The notes under the pieces were generated by a model, which was given only the letters and a program-made list of their open reading frames with translations, was not told the origin of the DNA and searched no databases. From NCBI GenBank assembly GCA_963682055.1, contig OY821745.1, positions 27,835,342 to 27,899,341 of the forward strand: 64,000 nt of DNA. Reading direction: 5' to 3'. How positions within the stretch are numbered: position 1 is the first letter of the stretch; every line of letters starts with the position of its first letter. The position numbers were made by a program, and so were the translations under genes. Below are positions 11,212 to 22,723 of the stretch, piece by piece. Source of the DNA: Primula veris. Lineage: Eukaryota > Streptophyta > Magnoliopsida > Ericales > Primulaceae.

Positions 11212-12220
11212 ATGGTGGCTAATAATGAGAAGAAAGTTGTTGTGGCAGCTATAGCCACTTCTACTACTTGGCATAACAGATTGGGACATGTTCTTTCTTC
11301 TATTTTTTATATATTAGCCAATAAACAAACATGTGTATCTTCTTATTTTACAATTACTCTTTGTGATATATGTCATTTTGCAAAACAATATAGACAGTCT
11401 TTTCCTCTTAGTATTATCAAAACAAAGTCTGTATTTGATCTTGTACATATGGATATTTGGGGACCTTATTGTAAGAATGAGAATGCTTCTTGTTGTTATT
11501 TCTTGACAATAGTGGATGATTTCTCATGTTTACTTGGGTTTTTCTGATGAAGAATAAATCATAGACAAGGTCTTTTGTCATGCAATTTTATGAAATGATT
11601 ATTACTCACTTTGATAAGAGAATAAAATTTATAAGAACAGACAATGGATTAGAATTTAGTATGGTGGATTTTTATGTTAATAAAGGGATAATTCACCAAA
11701 CTAGCTACGCGTATACTCCACAACAAAATGATATTGTGGAGAGAAAACATCAACATTTGTTGAATGTGGCAATGGCTTTACGTTTTCAAGCTTCCCTACC
11801 TGTTACTTTCTAGGTGACTGTGTATTAGTAGCCACTTATTTAATTAACAGATTGCCATCTTCTCTGCTCAATAATCAGACACTTTTTCAGATACTTTATG
11901 ATAAATCACCTCTTTATAATCATCTTAGAGTGTTTGGTTTTTTGCCTTTTGCTTCTACTTTGTCAAGGGCTAGAACTAAGTTTGACAAAAGAGCAAGAAA
12001 ATACGTATTTCTTGGCTATCCTTTTGCTACCAAAGGGTATAAACTTATGGATTTGGAGACTAGGGAATTTTTTTTTTATCTCTAGAGATCTTCAATTCTA
12101 TGAGGATGTGTTTTCCTTTTCTAGTCAAAAATCTGGCTCAGAACATCCTTGCTTGAATTGCTTGGACATATTTTCTATCAAATCCTATTACTCAACCTCA
12201 AAATTTTTATGTTCATGGTG
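11212..12220 (+). pseudogene. Integrase of copia A, broken
   Basis: The zinc-binding N-terminal part shows H-x4-H in 'HNRLGH' and C-x2-C in 'CDICHFAK'. The core follows with D in 'HMDIWGP', D in 'IRTDNGLEF' and E in 'DIVERKHQH', the D,D,E triad that inserts element DNA. Stops interrupt the frame near 11545 and 11811, with frame changes around 11570 and 11850. The C-terminal part near 11930-12060 includes 'RVFGFLPFAST' and 'KYVFLGYPF', typical of copia integrase ends. Confidence 0.85.
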
Positions 12221-12303
12221 ACAATCTGACCTCTACTCCTCCCAATCTAGAGGAATCTCAGCCATCAGTATCACCAGAGCATAATGACTCAGAGACACAT
12301 GAG

Positions 12304-13560
12304 GTGGATAATCCCTCTGTTAGTTCATCTCAAGTGTCAAAAGCACCTACTAGAGTGTCTAATAGAGCTAAAAGGCCCTCACAAATATTGAGAGATTATC
12401 ATTGTAATGTTGCTGATACTTGTTCACATTCTTATGCTATTTCAAAATACTTGTCTTATGCTAAGTATTCTGCAAACTATATGAGTTTTTGTTTCTCTAT
12501 TTCTGCTCATGTAGAGCCCACTTCCTATAAAGTTGCTTCTCAAGATTCTCAATGGATCACTGCAATGAAAATTGAAATAAAAGCTCTAGAGGCTAATCAG
12601 ACATGGAGTTTGGTTGATTTACCATTAGGAAAGAAACCTATTGGGAGCAAATGGGTGTATAAAATTAAGCACAATGCAGATGGGTCAATAGAAAGGTATA
12701 AGGCTAGGCTAGTAACTAAAAGCTATACATAGCTAGAGGGCATTTATTTTGAGGGTACTTTCAGTCCTGTAGCAAAGTTGACAAGTGTGAGATGTTTATT
12801 AGCTATAGTTGCAGCAAAGAACTGGTTATTAGTTCAAATGGATATACATAATGTCTTTCTTCGTGGTGATTTGGATGAAGAAGTCTTTATGCTTCCACCA
12901 CCTAATTTTGTCTCTACATATCATAATAAAGTTTGTAACCTGCACAAATCTTTACATGTTCTTAAACAAGCCAGTAGACAGTGATTTAATAAACTTTCCA
13001 CTGCCTTGCTCTCTTTTAGTTTGTAGAAGTCCTATGCTGATAATTCTTTGTTTACTCCACATAAAGATTCTCAATTCTTGGTATTACTGGTCTATGTTGA
13101 TGACATTATACTAGGCATCTCATCAATTACCATCATAGATGAAGTTAAAGGTTTCTTACAAAAGGTATTTTATATTAAGGATTTCGGTAATTTGAAGTAT
13201 TTTTTGGGTTTGGAAATAGCAAGATCGGACAAGGGAATTTACTTGTGCTAGAGGAAATATGTCTTGGAACTTCTAGATATAGAAGTACTTTAGGTAGTAA
13301 ACCTTCTTCTGTATCCATGGACGTAAATGCAAAATTTTCAGTTGATGATCCTGTACCAATAAAAAATGTGAGTGAATACAGGAGGTCGATTGGTAGATTA
13401 CTATATTTCACCATTTCAAGGCCTGACATTTCTTATGCAGTAAATACCTTGAGTCAATTTTTGAGTAAGCCATGTTTACAGCATTACAATGTTGCTCATA
13501 AGATATTGAGATATCTCAAAGGTAATCCATGTCAATGATTATTTTTCTCAGCATCAAATG
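12304..13560 (+). pseudogene. Reverse transcriptase of copia A, broken
   Basis: The domain opens with 'WSLVDLPLGKKPIGSKWVYK' and continues past a TAG at 12730 to 'TSVRCLLAIVAAKNW' and 'LVQMDIHNVFLRGDLDEEV'. The catalytic YVDD box is at about 13093-13104 in 'LLVYVDDIILG'. Further stops lie at 12982 and 13249, with an indel before 'GSKPSSVSMD'. Order after integrase is diagnostic for copia rather than gypsy. Confidence 0.88.
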
Positions 13561-14057
13561 ATCTCATTTTGAAGGGCTTTTGTGATGCTGATTGAGCTTC
13601 TTGTATTGATTCAAGGAGGTCTCATAATGGGTATTGCCTCTTTCTGGAAAATTCTTTAGTTTCTTGAAAAAGTAAGAAACAAGCTACTGTTTCTAAGAGC
13701 TCTGCTAAAGCAGAGTATATGGCTTTAGCACAAACTAGTTGTGAAGTTGAGTGGCAGGTGCAATTATTGAAAGATTTGGATATAGTTCATAATGGTCCAG
13801 CAGTACTATATAGTGACAGCAAAACTATTTTATCCCTAACTGCGAATCCAGTTAATCATGAGTGCACCAAACATGTGGAAATTGACTGTCATTTTATTAG
13901 AGACAAAGTACATAATGGCCTGGTGCATTTGCTTCATGTTTATAGTTCACATCAAGTTGTAGACATTCTTATAAAGCCTTTGACTGCACAGAGTTTTGGT
14001 TATTTGTTGTCCAAGATAGGAGTATTGAATCTTACTATTCAATTCTCTCTATCTTGA
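13561..14057 (+). pseudogene. RNase H of copia A, partly open
   Basis: From about 13700 the frame is open to TGA 14057. It shows 'AEYMALAQTSCEVEW', the acidic 'LYSDSKTILSL' and 'HVEIDCHFIRDKV', typical of the copia RNase H end, which removes RNA from the RNA:DNA hybrid. Stops upstream (13536 and near 13595) separate it from the reverse transcriptase. Confidence 0.85.
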
Positions 14058-14064
14058 GGTGACC

Positions 14065-14296
14065 TATTGAATATATTGTAGTTCACAATAGTATTTTGTC
14101 ATGTTTACTATAACATATACTTGATTGTAATATTCTGCAAACTATAGGGACTTATGTGTAATAAACGGTTACTACAGTTAACACTGTATATAATCTGTAC
14201 TGGGAACTCATTTGGAAGCTAATTGAAGAATAGAGATTCATTTCATTTTCTTTATTTTATCTCTCTACAAATGGGTCTACATTTATGATTCTATCA
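14065..14296 (+). repeat. 3' LTR of copia A
   Basis: Matches 9140-9371 over its full 232 bp with about ten substitutions and no indel. A weak purine tract ('cttgaggtga', 14053-14062) just before it is the probable polypurine site. It is followed by the TSD ATTAC (14297-14301). Confidence 0.92.
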
Positions 14297-14322
14297 ATTA
14301 CAGTAACTTCTAAAGCCTTTAT

Positions 14323-15260
14323 GGTATCTGTTGTGTTTATAGGATATTTTATAATTTACTATATATTCAAGAATTTAAGTAGGAAAAGTTTCGGCTTATA
14401 CAAGGAGTGAATACTAAATAGGTAGGATTATAGGAACAATATAGGGGGGGTTGTATATGTATGTATATAAAGGCTATAAAGAGTTGGTTGAAAGGAAAGA
14501 GGCAAGAAAAAAGAGAGAAGATGCATGGTTATAGGTTTCACTATAAAAAAAATACTCAAATAGCGACAGGATTAGTGACGGTATTTTTTGTTACGAGCTT
14601 ATTAGCGACGGTTTTTGTGACGGTTTTGTAACAGTTTAGTCAATTTGACAGATTTGTGACAGCTTTTTAAATTAATGACAGGCTTGTGATAACTTTTGAC
14701 TCTCATTAAATCAAGCATTATTTTGTAGTGTTTTCGGTCACCGGGTTGTATTACTACGTGTATTTCAGTTAGAATGGTATTTTAATAACAAAACGGCCTT
14801 CATGGTTTCTGCAGTTTTCACGTTTTGTTTTCTTAGTCGAGTAAGGCTATGTTTAGTAATGGACTTTTTTTTGTTCAAAATCAGATTTTAAAAAATTGTT
14901 TAAAAACTCATTGAAAATCCATATTTTTTATTTTAGATTTTCAGTTTTTCTAGGCTAAAATATGATTTTTAAAATCTGAATAATCTGATTATGCAGAACA
15001 ACCGCGAGAAACAATAGTATATGACTTGCACATTATTTCAATTGGTTGTTGACTTAGGCAATTACAACATATTTATACATTGTTGGCCGTTTACAGATTA
15101 GATAAACTAACTTGATTGACCGATAAACTAATTTGACCATTTCACAGAATTTGGTATTTTTATACCTTTGGAATATTAATTACCCTGTAAATGTCTGAGA
15201 CTGAGCCATTCCATTATTTCATGACTTTCGTCATATCATATATTATACGACGTCACTATA
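14323..15260 (-). promoter_or_regulatory. Upstream flank of the C2-domain pseudogene, duplicated at 5850-6680
   Basis: This lies just upstream of the broken start codon and is colinear with 5850-6680. A CACTA-type MITE at 14539-14730 interrupts it. No core promoter motif can be defended, so it is labelled by position only. Confidence 0.45.
14539..14730. mobile_element. CACTA-type MITE, 192 bp, TSD TTT
   Basis: Ends 'cactataaaa' and 'ttttgtagtg' form CACTA-type inverted termini. TTT flanks both sides (14536-14538, 14731-14733), fitting the 3 bp duplication of this superfamily. The interior repeats 'gcgacgg'/'gtgacgg' words, common in plant CACTA derivatives. The paralogous flank near 6040 has the site without the insert. 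Confidence 0.8.
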
Positions 15261-16167
15261 TAATCTGAGAGCATCCATATTGCATATGTTAGATTTGGCT
15301 AGCTTAAATTGCCACATAAATCATTTAAGTGACTTCTAACTTACACAATCATAATGCAATTTTAACTTGTGTTTTTATTCCACGTTGGACTAGATAACTT
15401 TGACTTGCAAACCTAAATTTTTGTTTTTTTTAAATATTTTTTGACTTATTACTTACCATCTCTAGTTAGTGAATACTACACCCTTCTTTTTTTGGTTTCA
15501 TATGTAAGTTACATTACTGTATTATATATTCACTCAATAATTACTTGCTTATTCAAGAACAAATTTATAGCAACAGTTTTATCCTCTTTTTTAAAGAAAA
15601 TATTATCAGTATTTTTGTTTTTATAATTTAAGAAGAAAGAGAAAAAAAGTCTATTTAACCAAAACATATAATCTATTTATCTTAAAATTAACATAGAAAG
15701 AAACCATTACGGTTGAAAGTTTGGTTGTAAATAAGTAAACATATTAAGTTCCATCCTATTTGCATTCACTTTTACAATAAAAGAAAATAAAAAAACAAAT
15801 TAATTTCCACTTTACTGGCTAGAATCAATGTTACAGTTAGATCATTCCCAACATTCTGTCCAAACTATATACATAAATTTGGACAGAATGATGAAAAAAA
15901 AATACCCAACAATATGTCCATGTACTAAATTAGGGGTGAATTCGGTACGGTACCAAATTTTTTGACCATATACCAATACCGAACCAAACTTGTTTGGTTT
16001 GAAAAAAATACGGTCAATAGAGATATGGGGTTTTTAAATCAATGATTTATAATTCTCTAGATTTTAATAAATAATATTATTTAATTTTTAGGACAGAGAT
16101 TGTGTACAAACTGATGTGCGAACTTTTAAATTTGAGCTCTATTTGGCTTATATTTGTGATTGTAAAG
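15261..16167. other. AT-rich intergenic with MITE-like pieces
   Basis: From 15265 the words 'gagagcatccatattg' and 'gccacataaatcatttaag' resemble a small plant MITE; a related piece is at 21960-22200. A perfect 13 bp hairpin lies at 15852-15890. Near 15935 'ggggtgaattcggtacggta' looks like a hAT-type end. No gene is seen. Confidence 0.4.
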
Positions 16168-16172
16168 CAAAT

Positions 16173-16687
16173 TGTTGGGTACGTTTAGATAAACACAATA
16201 ACTTCTACGGAAAAGAAATGGACAAATAAACAGAAAATGGTTTCCTCAAATATATAATGTAAATGATACCGAAATGGACTAAAGTCCGAGACGAGATAAC
16301 TGCAAGCAGTTTCCCTTAAACGATATTTGTCCTGCCACCTCTGCTTCTGTCTAAATGGGGCACTTCGTTCCCAAGGTACAACGTCTATCACATGTGACTC
16401 GACGGAAACGGCACCGAGCCACGGTCGGGCCGTGGGTGTTGCGGTACTCTCTCTCTATATGTATGCATATGTGTTTGTGTGTGTATATGTGTATGATGAC
16501 ATGTCTTTTTTTTTTCTTTTCCATGGAAAAGTATGTAAAAATGATACAAAACCATTCATATTTTTAACCTTGTCGTTGTAACTCCTTTTACCAATAAAAA
16601 GACCCACATAAATGGGGGAATAAATGTTTTTTTTATAACCACAAAGTTAATAGCATTCATTCCAAGAAAACCAAAAGTTTTCCAACA
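16173..16687 (-). repeat. 3' LTR of element C
   Basis: 515 bp, TG..CA termini, starting 'tgttgggtacgtttag' and ending 'gttttccaaca' on the plus strand. Adjacent to the polypurine tract. Confidence 0.85.
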
Positions 16688-16697
16688 ATCCCCCACA

Positions 16698-18350
16698 TGA
16701 ATGCGATCTAAAACATGCGACGTGCAACTAAATGCAATCGAGAGAACCATGAGAATTAACTGCATAAGGACAGGTAGCGCGCGCCTTGAACCTGCTATAG
16801 TGATGTAAAATCTGATATGCTACTATTGGGTAGCCTTAAAGCCTTGAACCCTTTAGCGTTTGTGCATACCAGGGTAATAATCACACAGTGTCCTCTCTAC
16901 ACCACTTACTAAGCCCTTTGGTTGTTGTCCATATTTGGCCCTGGACTGCCTTGGCAAATTCAACCGAGTGCTCTAGTGATTTAGCCCTAGCTCATCACAT
17001 AGTATCGGCCATACACACTCGTTATACGTGATTTTCAAGTCAAATGTGTCCTGACTCACCCCACTCGACCTTCGAGATACTTGATTCATTAAGAGCCTTA
17101 TGCTCACCCTTAAAATGGTACAGGTCTATCACTCTTTCATCATAGAAATAGGCTGAGAACTTATGTTCTCGAGTGCTTTGTTCGGTAACCCGCACAGTTC
17201 AGTTTTTCCATTGAACCTGAGACTGAAATTTCCAGTACAGGTTGGGTAGCTTATGTGAAGGTTTCCAATTTATTGGGCTTCAAACCCCATTTCCCTCGAT
17301 GATGCTCCAACTCCTCCACGAGTCAAGCATTTTGTATATGGATCCGCATTATTATCCTTAGACCTTTCAAAGTTTAGGGATACCACAATTTTTGCTAGCA
17401 ATTCCTCTTACGGATTTGTGTCTCCGACGAATATGTCATGACTTTGTCGGGACTTTCCATTATACAAATTATTCTGATCCCGTTTAATAACTGACTGACT
17501 GCAGCAGTACACGTCTATTGCGGGAATAGATTTTGGCCACTTGGAATACCTCCCAAGACTTCTCAGCCAATCTGCCTCTTCTGTAGCTTGATTCAACGTT
17601 ATGAATTCTAACTGTACAGTTTCTCCAACTATGCAGGTCTATTTTACAGACCTCCATAAGACTGCAACCTCTTTAAGTACAAACATATCCACTAATGGAC
17701 CTTGTACTGTTAAAGTTCGAGATACACTTGGTATCTAAATACCCTCCAAACATTTTGGACATCTCGTATAATGCAGTTCATGATTGGCAGTATATCTCAT
17801 GTATCTGAAAAGCCTCATTGGCAAACTTACTGAGTTTGCTCACTGAGTTGGCTATAACTAGTCTAGTGCAGTTCTTGACGCACAAGAGACTACCTAGGAT
17901 AAGTTAGGTGTTTGTTTTAGTCCATATAATGACTTAACAAATTTTCGCACCTTGGCTTACTTTACACGGAACCACGACCCAATGGGTTGTTCCTAATTCT
18001 CTAGATCTCCATTTATAAAACACATGTTCTCATTAATTAATGATGGGTCCTTTTTATAGAGATTAGAGTATAGACATTAAAATTATCAAAACCATCAGTT
18101 TACTTAAAGTAATTGATTTTATTTCTCACGTGCCTATCAACCTCATTGTTGATGGCATCTTCCCATATACACATTATATGGATAACATTGATTATTTCAA
18201 TGTCGTCGATTCACCTTCACAAATGAAGGTCAAGGGACAAAAGAAGTTTTATTACTTACCCTTTTACCATGCCGATGCACTTCATCTTCCTTAAAAGATT
18301 CACTTTCCCCAATAAATTGAGGAAATACCTTTTAAACTCTTCTTGTTTTG
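16698..18350 (-). pseudogene. Remnant of copia pol (reverse transcriptase / RNase H) in element C
   Basis: On the minus strand 17596-17408 reads 'NQATEEADWLRSLG', 'KWPKSIPAIDVYCCSQSVI' and 'NLYNGKSRQSHD'. This matches the copia RNase H region (tee-ADWLR, KWP-P-I, SQSAI, MYNGKSR). Below it in transcription order are words matching the family's 'SREMG' end. Frames break every 100-200 bp. The matching region in the plus-strand copy is 44040-44900. Confidence 0.7.
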
Positions 18351-21263
18351 CTCGCATCTCAAATGCATCAAACCATTAGGTTATGTATTCCGTTCAAAAC
18401 TTCGAAATGAAGACTTAGCAATACATTACTTCAAACACAAACTCATATTTGTGTTTCAATTTAAATAATAGATTTAGAAAAATAAAACATTTATGGTTTT
18501 ATATTTTCATGACCTACTATATCATGTCAAATCAGTGACTTAGTTGAATAACTCAACATGTCATTATTGACCACAAGAGTATCGACTAAAATGCTCATTT
18601 TTGAACAAATAGTCATTCACGTGTTACCACAAATAAGCACACTTGTCAAAATTTGATCCTAGTGTTTTGGCTACCGAAAGGCTACTGCCCTTTAGGTTTC
18701 AAAACCCGCTAGTCATGATTCAGATTTGTATGCTTTCACTAGTTAGTGGATTTCCAAACGTTTAAAACGTTTCCACACACTAACGCCCCACAGTTCGTGC
18801 ATTCCCTTTGTCCTCACTCAGAACATGCACACTGTTATAGAAAACTTAATCGGTTTCAAAATGGTAAATGAACAATATCATTTATTTCAGACGTTTTAAG
18901 TCCATACCACTGAACCGTTAGGTTTTCTCCCACTCGCCCGTATGCGTTTACGGGGTACGTTTAGATTCTCGATCTACAGGATCAACGGATTACCCCCACA
19001 TTTGTGGGACCCTTGGGGTTCTCCCCCAATAATAGTAATATAATATTACTAAATTATTATTCTCAATAATAGCAAGCTCAACATATTCACAATATGTTTT
19101 ACTAACAAATTAATAATACGTTATTTCAACAAATTATTAACTGTTTTTCCAACAAATAAATAAGATGTTAATTTCAACAAATTATTAAATGTTCTTTCAG
19201 CAAATTAATAAGATATTATTTCAACAAATAATAAATTAGCCGATATTTGTTTATTCTTAAAATAAACTCAACGGCCATTTATAATTTGTTAATCATCAAA
19301 TTATTTGCTTTTTGATGAACAAATTTGGTTATTAAATAACCTTTGATCAAAATAAGTAACCGACTCGTCATTGCAATTCGTAGTTAGCTAATAAAGCTCT
19401 CCATAAATGTCAACAATAACTGTCGTTACAATAATTTATAACTCTCCAAATTAAATTACGATTAAATCACAATTAATAAGAAGTTATAAATACTCGTCAT
19501 TAATCTCATTAATGATCACCGTTACTAAATTTGTAACCCTCCAAATTAAATTGCAATAAATCACAACTTAAAAGGAGTTACGACCCATTATTTCATCACA
19601 TAAATGTATTTAATAATGGTCGTTTAAAATTTGTAACTCCCGTCATTAATATGCACTCATGCAAAATTAATAGGAGTTACACCGGCACCCACAATGTTCT
19701 GGTCAGTTCCAGCACCCACTATGTTCCGAACATTTTCCGCAGGAAACTGTTCGTTATCTCAAATAACAAACACGCACAATCTAATTTCGAAAAATGAAAC
19801 TAAAACTCCTCCTTCGCAAACACCAAATTTCTATAACCACGCATGGTTTCAAGAAACTGATCTTGCAAGAGTATTCTAGTTCATTCCCGAAAAAGATTAT
19901 CAAATTCTGAAAGATTTATTCAGCCGTAAACACCAGATAAATCTGATTTTACACAGAACAATCTCAGAATTCAACCGGTTCTGTCGTAAGCCCCAAATTC
20001 TGAAAATCAGAAAATGGTTTTACAAGAACTATTTCGAAACCAGTTCTGTCGTAATCCCCAATTTAATGGCTTTTACTAGAACTGTTTCGAATAATCACCG
20101 ATTCTGCAATTCCATTGCATAGATCCATATGACTACACAAAAACTCATTAGAAATTGTTAGTCCTTTATTAACATGAAAAACAATAAACATAAATAAATC
20201 ACTAACAATATAAATATAGTGTCTAACCACATTGTTCATGAATTAAAACAGGCAATAATCCCAATTAATTATAAAACGGTAATTAATTAGTTCACCCAAT
20301 AAAACATGGTTATAAAAACTTATACATTACATGATATAAACATACATACACCAACAATCACAACCTTTAAAACAGCAGAATTAATATATCGCAGAAAATT
20401 AATGAAATAGGAAAACTTAATAGACATTCCTCACAACTGCCTCAGTGGTCTAACATAACCTTAACCACTACAACCCAATAGTAGAGCTGAATTTATGAAG
20501 CGAACTAAAGCGAAAGGCGAAAAAAAATAGCTGGGAAACTCCTTTGTGATTAACCATTTATTCACTGTTGTCTATATTACCATTTTTTTCCAGGTCACTT
20601 TGATACGTTTATATATCACTGTATCACCATTTATTCCAAACGCTAGTCACCATGCTCATCAGGAACTTACATACAAGAAATAGCCAAAACGTAAATAAAA
20701 CTCAACCCTCACTCACAAAAACTGAACAGGGCAAATATCTAAATCGATCATGAAAAGTTCAAAAACGCCATTGCATTAGATAATTTTGTATGATTATCAT
20801 TTCCCTAAACATGGCCAGAAACGAGATTATCCAACCTCAAATAATCCAAATCCAATAGTCCACCAGGAACATACATATAACAAATAATCAAAAGAGAAAC
20901 AACTATTATCCCTCACTCACAAAAATATTCTACAATGTAGAGAGAACACACAGCAAACAAAGCAAATATCTCAATTGACAATCACAAGTTAAAAAATACC
21001 ATTGCAGTAGATAACTTTGTACGATTATCGTTTCCCTAAACAGGGTCAGAATTAGATTATTCAACATCACATAACCCAAATAAGGTAAAGCAAACACAAA
21101 ACGCTTTCGACAAATCAACCGAAAACACCAAATTCTTAAAACCAAGTTTTGTTAGAAAATGATTTTCCAAATAATTGTATTAGCCACGGAAATAATTTTC
21201 TGTTTATCCAAACACCAAAATTATTGTATTAACGTACCAAACATAAAAAATATCGTTTAAAAT
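18351..21263 (-). other. Non-coding interior and leader of element C
   Basis: The stretch has no recognisable gag. It includes an 'aacaaattaataa' tandem region (about 19085-19245) and a 61-codon frame on the plus strand (19694-19879), antisense to the element, that recurs in the two other copies. A roughly 230 bp segment near 20640-21090 is imperfectly duplicated ('cctcactcacaaaaa', 'gcaaatatct', 'gattatc.tttccctaaaca'). Confidence 0.55.
21249..21260 (-). promoter_or_regulatory. Atypical primer-site candidate of element C
   Basis: The plus-strand sequence 'aatatcgtttaa' lies 3 bp from the LTR and is an inverted match to 'ttaaacgatatt' inside the same LTR (about 21438-21449). There is no TGG start, as a tRNA 3' end would require. 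Confidence 0.4.
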
Positions 21264-21808
21264 TGTTGGGTACGTTTAGATAAACACAATAATTTCTACG
21301 GAAAAGAAATTGACAAATAAACAGAAAATGGTTTCCTCAAATATATAATTATCAAATACAAGATTTAATATAAAATAATGTAAATGATACCGAAATGGAC
21401 TAAAGTCCGAGACGAGGTAACTGCAAGCAGTTTTTCTTAAACGATATTTGTCCCGCCACCTCTGCTTCTGTCTAAATGGGGCACTTCGTTCCCAAGGTAC
21501 AACGTCTATCACATGTGACTCGGCGGAAACGGCACCGAGCCACAGTTGGGCCGTTGGTGGTGCGGTACTCTCTCTCTATATGTATGCATATGTGTTTGTG
21601 TGTGTATATGTGTATGATGACATGTCTTTTTTTTTCTTTTCCATGGAAAAGTATGTAAAAATGTTACAAGACCATTCATATTTTTAACCTTGTCGTTTTA
21701 ACTCCTTTTACCAATAAAAAGACCCACGTAAATGGGGGAATAAATATTTTTTTTATAACCACAAAGTTAATAGCATTCATTTCAAAAAAAACCAAAAGTT
21801 TTCCAACA
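21264..21808 (-). repeat. 5' LTR of element C
   Basis: 545 bp direct repeat of 16173-16687 with the same TG..CA termini. Followed on the plus strand by the TSD CAAAT. Confidence 0.85.
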
Positions 21809-21813
21809 CAAAT

Positions 21814-22610
21814 ATGGACAGAATTCAAGACGAAAAAATTAAGAGTGCTCTTACAAAAGATTTTAGCAAAAGCATGAGCCAACGTGGTATTTAACCAGTG
21901 CTCTACCTTGTCCAATGTGACATAAAAAAGAGCACTATACCAAAAATATGACCCTACAAGTTGAGAGCATCTATATTGGTGGTGTTATTTTTTGTTACCT
22001 ACAAGCTGTCACATAAGCAATAAAGTTACATTTAACTTACTCAATCACTTGTTAGTTTTAAGTTGCTGTTAGATGCTACATTGGTTTCTTTAGTTTTAAC
22101 TATAAGGATCCATTTTATGTTTTTATATCCACACTCTACACTCCTACATTACTTACACTTAAGTTTTACAAGATATAAGTTGCCACATAAATATAAAGCG
22201 AAATATATTTTGGTATTGAATTTAAAATGATTTTTTTATATTTTGTTAAATTTGACATAAAAAGTTTATATTGTAATAATGTTATGAATGTTATATTGAA
22301 TGCTACAAATTCTCTTCTTCTTTGTTTAATTCTGGTTGCAAATATGTCATTACCTACACTTTACAAATATACTAATTATATAACCATAAAAGAAATATAC
22401 TATAAGTATAAAATATATATCCTCTATAAATATTGCCACAATAAATATTTTACTTTTATTTTAGCATGGCAAAACTTATTTTGTAGATATATTACATAAT
22501 AGACTGATAGAGGGTTTTAACATTTAAAAACCAAGCAGCAGGTTTTAAAAGAGTAGTTGGGTTATAGTATCCCCAGAATATAAAATGGAATGATAAGCCA
22601 CATAGCTTAT
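21814..22610. other. AT-rich intergenic, MITE-like piece
   Basis: 'gagagcatctatattgg' near 21962 and 'gttgccacataa' near 22179 resemble the MITE-like piece at 15265. An open frame at 22227-22499 is AT-rich and looks like chance. Confidence 0.4.
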
Positions 22611-22723
22611 TGTTACAATTACTAAGCAACTTCAACAAGTCTTAAATTACCATAAAAGCATGTTAAACTAGTAAAAAAATATACGGTAAACACGGTGATA
22701 ATAAATTGTAGAAACAAATATTA

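Larger units (their letters stand above)
9140..14296 (+). mobile_element. Ty1/copia retrotransposon A, full length but defective
   Basis: The element is 5157 bp with 232 bp LTRs, a perfect 5 bp TSD, a tRNA-iMet-type primer site and degraded gag, protease, integrase, reverse transcriptase and RNase H in copia order. By my count the LTRs differ at about 10 of 232 positions (~4%), so the insertion is old. Both LTRs begin TA rather than TG. Multiple stops and frameshifts run through the coding region. It lies in the C2-domain gene, in the opposite orientation. Confidence 0.92.
8704..14322 (-). pseudogene. C2-domain protein gene, split by a copia insertion
   Basis: Two pieces on the minus strand, 14322-14297 and 9139-8704, belong to one gene. 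The first encodes 'KALEVTV'. The second continues with 'ISAESLTINL' and then 'KKEGPFVTVRTDSG'; the frames join at the copia target site. Further on are 'KVIGTANISKSDFVGGY', 'YLHFLSY' and 'GIVNISVRAVV', and a C-terminal 'YSRPWLG'. This order fits small plant C2-domain proteins of the SRC2-like type, whose C2 fold binds membranes, often with Ca2+. Other damage: the expected start codon reads ATA (14322-14320), there is an in-frame TAA at 9002-9000, and a frameshift lies about 50-90 bp beyond the stop. The C-terminal part looks shortened. Family assignment rests on remembered motifs. Confidence 0.65.
16173..21808 (-). mobile_element. Copia-family element C, minus strand, TSD CAAAT
   Basis: Direct LTR copies at 16173-16687 and 21264-21808 bound a 5636 bp unit flanked by CAAAT on both sides (16168-16172, 21809-21813). 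Orientation is minus: the polypurine tract TGTGGGGGAT (complement of 16688-16697) adjoins the lower LTR. The interior is a decayed copy of the element at 39282-45997. The upper LTR has about 30 bp (near 21351-21380) that the lower lacks. Coding capacity is lost apart from short pol remnants. Confidence 0.85.

Noticed and set aside
13175..13429. 84-codon minus-strand frame
   Set aside because: Shadow of the copia A reverse transcriptase region.
16327..16581. Overlapping 70-84 codon frames in the LTRs (also 21448-21687, 45487-45811)
   Set aside because: They recur because the LTR recurs; frames shift between copies and no protein is conserved.
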